Assembly: GCA_020055645.1 (NCBI GenBank)
Contig: CM034546.1
Location: 22,568,001 to 22,632,000 of the forward strand
DNA from: Tomocerus qinae
Lineage: Eukaryota; Arthropoda; Collembola; Entomobryomorpha; Tomoceridae
DNA: 64,000 bases
Direction: 5' to 3'
In this document: positions 58,889-64,000 of the stretch, one piece after another
How the letters are laid out: each line of letters starts with the position of its first letter
Numbering within the stretch: the stretch's first letter is position 1
Translations under genes and position numbers: made by a program
Notes under the pieces: model-generated
Database searches by the model: none
The model's input: only the letters and a program-made list of their open reading frames with translations
What the model was told of the DNA's origin: nothing

Positions 58889-60162
58889 CTGAATTTGTAA
58901 TGTTCTTCCGAGGAAATGAAATGGTGTTATTGACAAGAATCATGGGCACTAAATGTTTCAGAAAATTTCAAGGTACACCATTTCGAATTTTAAAATGCAT
59001 AAAGTTATATTATATCATTTATAACTTATTGATTATATTAAATTTTATTCGTGATCAGAGTATTTGAAAACATTTAGGCAGCGAACATGGACTTAAAAAC
59101 AAATAATTTAATTTTCGCGCATGTGCGGTGCTCTCGCTTGGCTATTTGCAGACAATTTTTATTTTATTCTGGATCAGCGCATTTGAAAACGTCTAAACAC
59201 CGAAAATGAGAGCTTTCGATGAACGTTTTTAATATTACAAAATTGTCAGGGGTAGGGGCAGTTTAATATTGTCCTCCCTAAAGTGTTATTATACCACGCT
59301 TCTTATCCTCAGTCTCCTTAGTGACAACTACGCTACTGATCGAGGCAATTAATTGATAGCTTCATTCTCTACACTGTTCACACTATTGATAGCAAAATAG
59401 CAACATCTGATGATTCCATGCAGTCTAGTCTTTAAAAACTTATTTTTAAGAATCCTTTATGCTGCAGAAATTACTGATCTGGTTACCTTGAATTCATTGG
59501 TTGGTTACAGTTTTTATTGATGTGCGAAAATTAAGATAACAAGCATATATTATTCAAATTCTAGTAACTACATTACCAAAGGTCGTACCCAGCATCCAAC
59601 TTTATGGGGGCATTTGAATATGCGGCAATAATTTTCTTATGTATAGAAATACTATTTATTAAAATTACTTTTCTTGTTTTTGGAAAATTTAACAACCATA
59701 GCTCCCCATCTAAATACGTTCTCGACGGCACCTGTCGTGCTTGAGAAACTGAAGAGCTAGGCATTTGCTGGCATTGAAATGTGGAATTTTAATGCTTGAG
59801 TAGCAATTTGACCTTCTCATTAAAAAACACACAATTGAATCCAAACGTAAATTTAAATCGAAAAATAATCTTTATTTTGAAATAGTTTCTTTCACTTTAC
59901 TAAATGACATTTTAAAGTATCGTTGCATTATTCGCAAACCACTCCACCTAAAACTGTTTAGGTAGAGTGGAACTTATTGTTTTGTAAGAACCGACATAGT
60001 TTATTATGCGTGCAATGCTGGAGTAAGGTACTATTGTGTTCTTAAACTTCCCAGCGTACAGATACTTTTACACTGGCTGCTAACTGCTACTGCAATAGTT
60101 ATATAAAACGAATAGAATTAATTTTAGGAGTAAGTACTGGAGATATTTATAAGAAGTACATT
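58889..60162. other. Intergenic, upstream of the second ionotropic-receptor-like gene
   Basis: The part 59577-59725 (GGTCGTACCCAGCATCC, GGGGGC and, at right, GCTCCCCATCTAAATACGTT) looks like a decayed hAT-like MITE. A small hairpin, CCACTCCACCTAAA/TTTAGGTAGAGTGG, lies at 59939-59971. No gene was seen. Confidence 0.4.
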
Positions 60163-61839
60163 ATGATGCTAAAGGTTTTATTTGTAATTCAGTTTGTGCT
60201 GTCAGTTTATTCTTTTTTGGCAAATTGTAATAAAGTAACCCAATTAGTGACGATACCAAATTTAAATTATATTTTAGATTTCTTTCCAGAGTGTGCAATA
60301 ACTATTATATATACGAAGTATGGTCCAGTATTGGAAGCTAAGCCCAAATCACCAATAATGATAATTCAACTCAAGACACTGAGTATAATGTCCGTTATGA
60401 GAAAGTGGATTTTTCCATTTCTAAGAGTGACATTAATTTTTGGGACACCATTCAAAGACACTTCGTTTCTGTGCTACAGAAAATATAACAGTACGGAATC
60501 TAAAAGAAATAGTGTCGGAAGGGATTATCCTTTCTGCAATGAAAATTTTGGTTACCAAATAAATATTTCTCCTCTGAAAGTTGGAAAAGAAGATAAGATA
60601 TTTTCAGGAATATCATGGAATTTACGTGTTGATTTAAAACAAAGTGAAACAGGAACTAATGACTCTATGTATTACGCAGATATACGATATCAAAAAATTA
60701 TTTGTACAGGATGTCCATACATGTTCCCAAAAATTGCAGGCAAAATAGCTTGTTGGGGAAAACAATTGTTGACTCTGTTAAATGAAGTAGAAATTAATTC
60801 TGTGTCCAACAGCTCAATTTCCTATTTCAAGGATGTAGTGACCAATAATTTATTTTCATCCAAACCAGTTTCATTTGTAGATAATTGTGGCGACGAAGTT
60901 GTTCCATTTAATAAAACAGTTGTCCGAGCAAACTGGATTAATCCATTCAAATCTTTGAAAAATCAAAAAACAACATTGGAAAATGTTAAACGAATGTTTA
61001 TTTGGGAAGATTTCAATATTTTAACAGAAAAAGATAAACATTTTCTACCTGTTACGTTTATATTACTGGGAGCAGATGAATTTTTTTATTTTAAGAATTT
61101 TATTGTACCAACAGAAATGGAAGGATGGAGTTTTGTTACTTGTGCTGGAATATCCGCAGAAAATACATGGGAGTTATATATAAATTCTTTTAGTTTAGTG
61201 TGTTGGATCATGATTTTTATCACCGCTATAATGTTATCTATCTATAATTCATTAGAACAATATAGAAACATCAAAAGTAGTAATGTGTGTGCCAATAGCA
61301 AAAAATATATTTTTTCAAGATTGTTCGTACGAAACTTTTTTATTTCTATTTTGTCATTAATAGATCAATATCGTTATAACATAATGAGAAATTGGAAAAT
61401 GTTTTTAACTCATGGAATATGGATTCTCATTGTAGTTGTGCTTAGCAACTCGTATAAAGGTTTATTTGTTAGTAAAATTATGTCACCTGCACCAATTAGC
61501 AGCAAAATTAACACATTTCAAGAGTTAGACAGGTTTTCTATTATTTCACCAGAATATGACACGTTTTTAAATTTTCCTCAAATTAACAATGTCCAAGAAA
61601 CCTTTTTAGATTATAAATTATGTAATTCTACTGCGTTAAATATGGCAAAGGATAGTTGTGGCCTACTTTCTACAGTAGATTGTAACAGATTTCAGAATTC
61701 CACCTTAAAAAAATACTTACATTCTCAAGACATAATTTCAAACACTTTTTATCAATATGACATCAAGAAAAATGAAAAAACTCAATGGAGTTGGACAAAG
61801 TGTTTTGTTAACTCCTCAAGGACCTTAAATCAAATTTGA
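60163..61839 (+). CDS. Divergent ionotropic-receptor-like protein, C-terminal part missing
   Basis: The ATG at 60163 starts MMLKVLFVIQFVLSVYSF, a good signal peptide. About 320 residues of extracellular domain with many sequons follow. Then come a membrane helix (about 342-361), a loop with a pore-like stretch, a second helix (about 413-428) and NSYKG (429-433), the same arrangement as the gene at 2-1591. After this the frame runs about 125 more residues and stops at 61837-61839, without the final membrane helix and with about half of the second ligand-binding lobe. A downstream exon is possible but none was seen before the piggyBac transposon, so the gene is either truncated or its 3' exon lies beyond it. 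As it stands it would not make a normal channel. Confidence 0.65.
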   Translation: MMLKVLFVIQFVLSVYSFLANCNKVTQLVTIPNLNYILDFFPECAITIIYTKYGPVLEAKPKSPIMIIQLKTLSIMSVMRKWIFPFLRVTLIFGTPFKDTSFLCYRKYNSTESKRNSVGRDYPFCNENFGYQINISPLKVGKEDKIFSGISWNLRVDLKQSETGTNDSMYYADIRYQKIICTGCPYMFPKIAGKIACWGKQLLTLLNEVEINSVSNSSISYFKDVVTNNLFSSKPVSFVDNCGDEVVPFNKTVVRANWINPFKSLKNQKTTLENVKRMFIWEDFNILTEKDKHFLPVTFILLGADEFFYFKNFIVPTEMEGWSFVTCAGISAENTWELYINSFSLVCWIMIFITAIMLSIYNSLEQYRNIKSSNVCANSKKYIFSRLFVRNFFISILSLIDQYRYNIMRNWKMFLTHGIWILIVVVLSNSYKGLFVSKIMSPAPISSKINTFQELDRFSIISPEYDTFLNFPQINNVQETFLDYKLCNSTALNMAKDSCGLLSTVDCNRFQNSTLKKYLHSQDIISNTFYQYDIKKNEKTQWSWTKCFVNSSRTLNQI

Positions 61840-62029
61840 AGCTATAGTATTGAAAATTTCAGAAAAAGTACAACTGGGGTAGAGTAAGAATTCTGAAAAA
61901 TATTATTGTCCTAGGGTCAAAGGTCAAGAGGTTATCTGTAGGCACCATATGGAACCCGTGGTCTTTAGAATAGCTTAAAAATTAAAAGTTGACATTTTTT
62001 CTTATTCGTCAAGTAAGATTTATTTATAA
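61840..62029. other. Short gap between receptor-like ORF and transposase
   Basis: Contains TTAA at 61975-61978, the usual piggyBac target, but no clear CCC-type terminal repeat next to it, so the transposon left end was not located. Confidence 0.35.
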
Positions 62030-63964
62030 TTAAATCACATGAAAAGAAGCAAAGCAAGGCACACATAAACCAACATCACACTTTTTACATTGGGTACGAC
62101 CGTAGGATTGACATCCGTCCCCCATGCAGCGTCTTCGCTTGTTTCCATCAACTTTGACGATTAGATGACCTTCCTTATCGTAACGAATCTCATCACTGAC
62201 ACTTTTATGAGTCACGCTAAATGGCGATTTCTTCTTCGGCTTTCCAGCATGTTGTGGCTCTTGTCCAAATACGGTCATGTAATGATTTGCAACAGTTCTT
62301 CGAAATTCTAACTGCGTAAGAAAGCCTCCGGAACTACGATGTAATATCCAAGCATTCTGAATCATGACATCTAATGTCCAAGTGAATATGCTCCAATACC
62401 ACTTTTTACTTCTGATTGCAATCCGATAGCGACCAACATTTTGGTCCATATGATCTGTACCTGCCATATACTTGTTGTATTGAGCAATGACATCCGGTCG
62501 AGAGACTTGAATTCTTGCTTTTAACTGCTGGGAATAACGAGATGCCATTCTTACCGGTTCAATATTATGTTTGGTGGAAGCCACTGTAACTATAGCATTG
62601 TCTTTCCACTGTGCAATCAAGATATTATCGGGAATATGTACTGCATACTGATATTGACCCCTTTGGGCAGCTTCCATGTTTATTTCGTTCGGAAAGTCTT
62701 TCGGAATTCTGTTTTTCCTCAGAGTTCCTGTGCATCCATAACCAAGTCTTTGCAATTCTGTCAATAGAGACATTCCAGTAAATAGATTATCCAGGTATAT
62801 TTGATAAGGAAAACAACTGACTGTAGCAGGGAATTCTTCTAGCATAGTCAGAAGAGGAGCCGCACATTTTCCTACCAACTGTTCTTTATCTGATGAACTT
62901 CGAATACTTTTCCCTTGGTAGGGTTCAAAATTTATAAGATACCCGTCGGAGGTGTTAAGGCACCAAACTTTGTAGCCAAATCGTATAGGTTTGCCCCTAA
63001 TAAATTGTTTGCAGCCATGACGTCCATAATACTTGATCATTGATTCATCATACGATAGTTCTTTGACAGGACAAAAATTTTGCAAGCATTTTGATCTCAA
63101 ATGATCTAACAGAGGACGTAATTTCCAAAACTTATCTTGCGCATCTACATTATTATTGTCAGAGAAATGAACATATTTCATTATCTGCAAAAATCGATTT
63201 CGCCGAATCGCTTTGGAAACAGCAAAGTTTTTCATATCTTCGCATGAGTCCCAGTAGAATTTTTTTCCAGGAAGCGTATTGTAACTTGACACAATTAGCA
63301 CTGCAATAAAAATCTTCAACTCGTTTCTTCCTATTTCTGGGTCTGGTTCATTTTTGAATAGAGCGTATTTAGATGACTCCTCACGCATATGTTCTAAAAT
63401 TGTATCGTCACAAAACAACTCAAAAAGTTGCACTGGTGTGACGTTGCGATACTTAGAATAGTCAGCTTCCGGAAACAAATCGGGTACTCTTTTTTGTAGA
63501 GTTGTTTTTGCCCATGGTGATGGACCAAAAATATTTGGATTTTTATTGCTAACTTTTGTTGGTCGTTTACTTGGACATGGTACTGCTGTTTTAGTCGTAA
63601 TTATTGCAGCTTTCTTTGGTTTGCTAGGAGCTTTTTTCGGCTTGTTAGTAGGTTTCTTTGTTTTGTTTTTTCTAGTAGCATTTCTTGAACGAGTAGCATA
63701 GTTAGGTTGAACATCACTATATAATGTAGTCGATGGGCCTGGTTCATTTGAGTCGTCATCAGAGGATTGTCCATCATCGACTGGGCCTGAATAAATGATT
63801 TCCGCTGCGGCTCGCAGCTGATTTCCTGATAAATTATCTATCAGACCCCCATCATCCTCTTCAGCAGAATCTTCATCGGATAAACATGTAGGATCAGGTG
63901 GTTCGATATAAATCCCTGCTATGTTTTCATCATTTTCGTCAATCAGATCCAATATTTCCTTCAC
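62030..63964 (-). CDS. PiggyBac-type transposase, full length
   Basis: A 644-codon ORF from the ATG at 63964. The N-terminus is acidic, then Lys/Pro-rich (about 90-135). The DDE core has its expected aspartates at D306 (LSYDESMIKYYGRHG), D392 (YQIYLDNLFTG) and D504/D507 (YMAGTDHMDQNVGRYR), with D532 in WTLDVMIQNAW. The C-terminus has the piggyBac cysteine finger C613, C618, C626, C629, C634, C637, H642. The length is slightly over the usual 590-610, due to the linker. PiggyBac elements cut and paste at TTAA. All key residues are present and there is no stop, so it may be active or recently so, or domesticated. The right end lies beyond the window. Confidence 0.92.
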   Translation of the reverse strand: MKEILDLIDENDENIAGIYIEPPDPTCLSDEDSAEEDDGGLIDNLSGNQLRAAAEIIYSGPVDDGQSSDDDSNEPGPSTTLYSDVQPNYATRSRNATRKNKTKKPTNKPKKAPSKPKKAAIITTKTAVPCPSKRPTKVSNKNPNIFGPSPWAKTTLQKRVPDLFPEADYSKYRNVTPVQLFELFCDDTILEHMREESSKYALFKNEPDPEIGRNELKIFIAVLIVSSYNTLPGKKFYWDSCEDMKNFAVSKAIRRNRFLQIMKYVHFSDNNNVDAQDKFWKLRPLLDHLRSKCLQNFCPVKELSYDESMIKYYGRHGCKQFIRGKPIRFGYKVWCLNTSDGYLINFEPYQGKSIRSSSDKEQLVGKCAAPLLTMLEEFPATVSCFPYQIYLDNLFTGMSLLTELQRLGYGCTGTLRKNRIPKDFPNEINMEAAQRGQYQYAVHIPDNILIAQWKDNAIVTVASTKHNIEPVRMASRYSQQLKARIQVSRPDVIAQYNKYMAGTDHMDQNVGRYRIAIRSKKWYWSIFTWTLDVMIQNAWILHRSSGGFLTQLEFRRTVANHYMTVFGQEPQHAGKPKKKSPFSVTHKSVSDEIRYDKEGHLIVKVDGNKRRRCMGDGCQSYGRTQCKKCDVGLCVPCFASFHVI

Positions 63965-64000
63965 AGTAAGCGACCTGTGAAGTAGAATATTTTAAATTGT

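Noticed and set aside
59573..59764. 63-aa reverse ORF
   Set aside because: Lies across a likely decayed MITE; no conserved features.
1..64000. tRNA and rRNA genes
   Set aside because: I looked for cloverleaf boxes and conserved rRNA segments on both strands and saw none, though a covariance-model search would be decisive.

Overview
The window looks like AT-rich nuclear DNA of an arthropod. It has spliced genes with short GT-AG introns (about 60-120 bp), divergent ionotropic-receptor-like and gustatory-receptor-like proteins, an F-box/leucine-rich-repeat protein, and BEL/Pao, piggyBac and hAT-like mobile DNA. The gene mix would suit a springtail or another basal hexapod, but that is inference, because nothing in the sequence fixes the species.

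The main theme is chemoreceptor-like membrane proteins. A lineage of three-exon, roughly six-TM proteins of about 405-420 residues occurs six times or more. Three copies look intact and closely related (13958-15402 +, 35999-37410 -, 49396-50803 -) and one is intact but divergent (24447-25909 +). One is broken twice by insertions (3056-10739 +), and two are relics (13413-13570 and 31660-31764). All end in a shared tail around IGLDEP.T.QSVP. Several share a promoter-proximal motif, TGTGTCNGACANTTTA. A separate seven-TM gustatory-receptor-like gene lies at 33352-34601 (-). Ionotropic-receptor-like genes sit at both ends: 2-1591 (cut by the window edge) and 60163-61839 (lacking the last third).

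Other host genes are three paralogous small Cys/Gly-rich membrane-anchored proteins at 22.3-29.7 kb (all -), an F-box/LRR gene at 53934-55625 (+), and a small two-exon gene of unknown function at 57090-57591 (-).

Mobile DNA makes up much of the rest. There is a 6.0 kb insertion (3833-9865) with a 751-bp-arm inverted repeat and a gag/protease-like ORF with a -1 slippery heptamer at its stop. A BEL/Pao element (15887-20759) has almost identical LTRs but no pol. A piggyBac transposase ORF (62030-63964) looks intact. A hAT-like MITE family has 8-bp target duplications, and there are several other fold-back MITEs.

A 4.85 kb segment is duplicated in tandem (38253-43102 and 43103-47953) with only two differences noticed by eye. 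It carries two minisatellites and a 1.1 kb terminal-inverted-repeat element. Intergenic DNA around the receptor array contains diverged copies of the same blocks, so genes and flanks seem to have been duplicated together many times.
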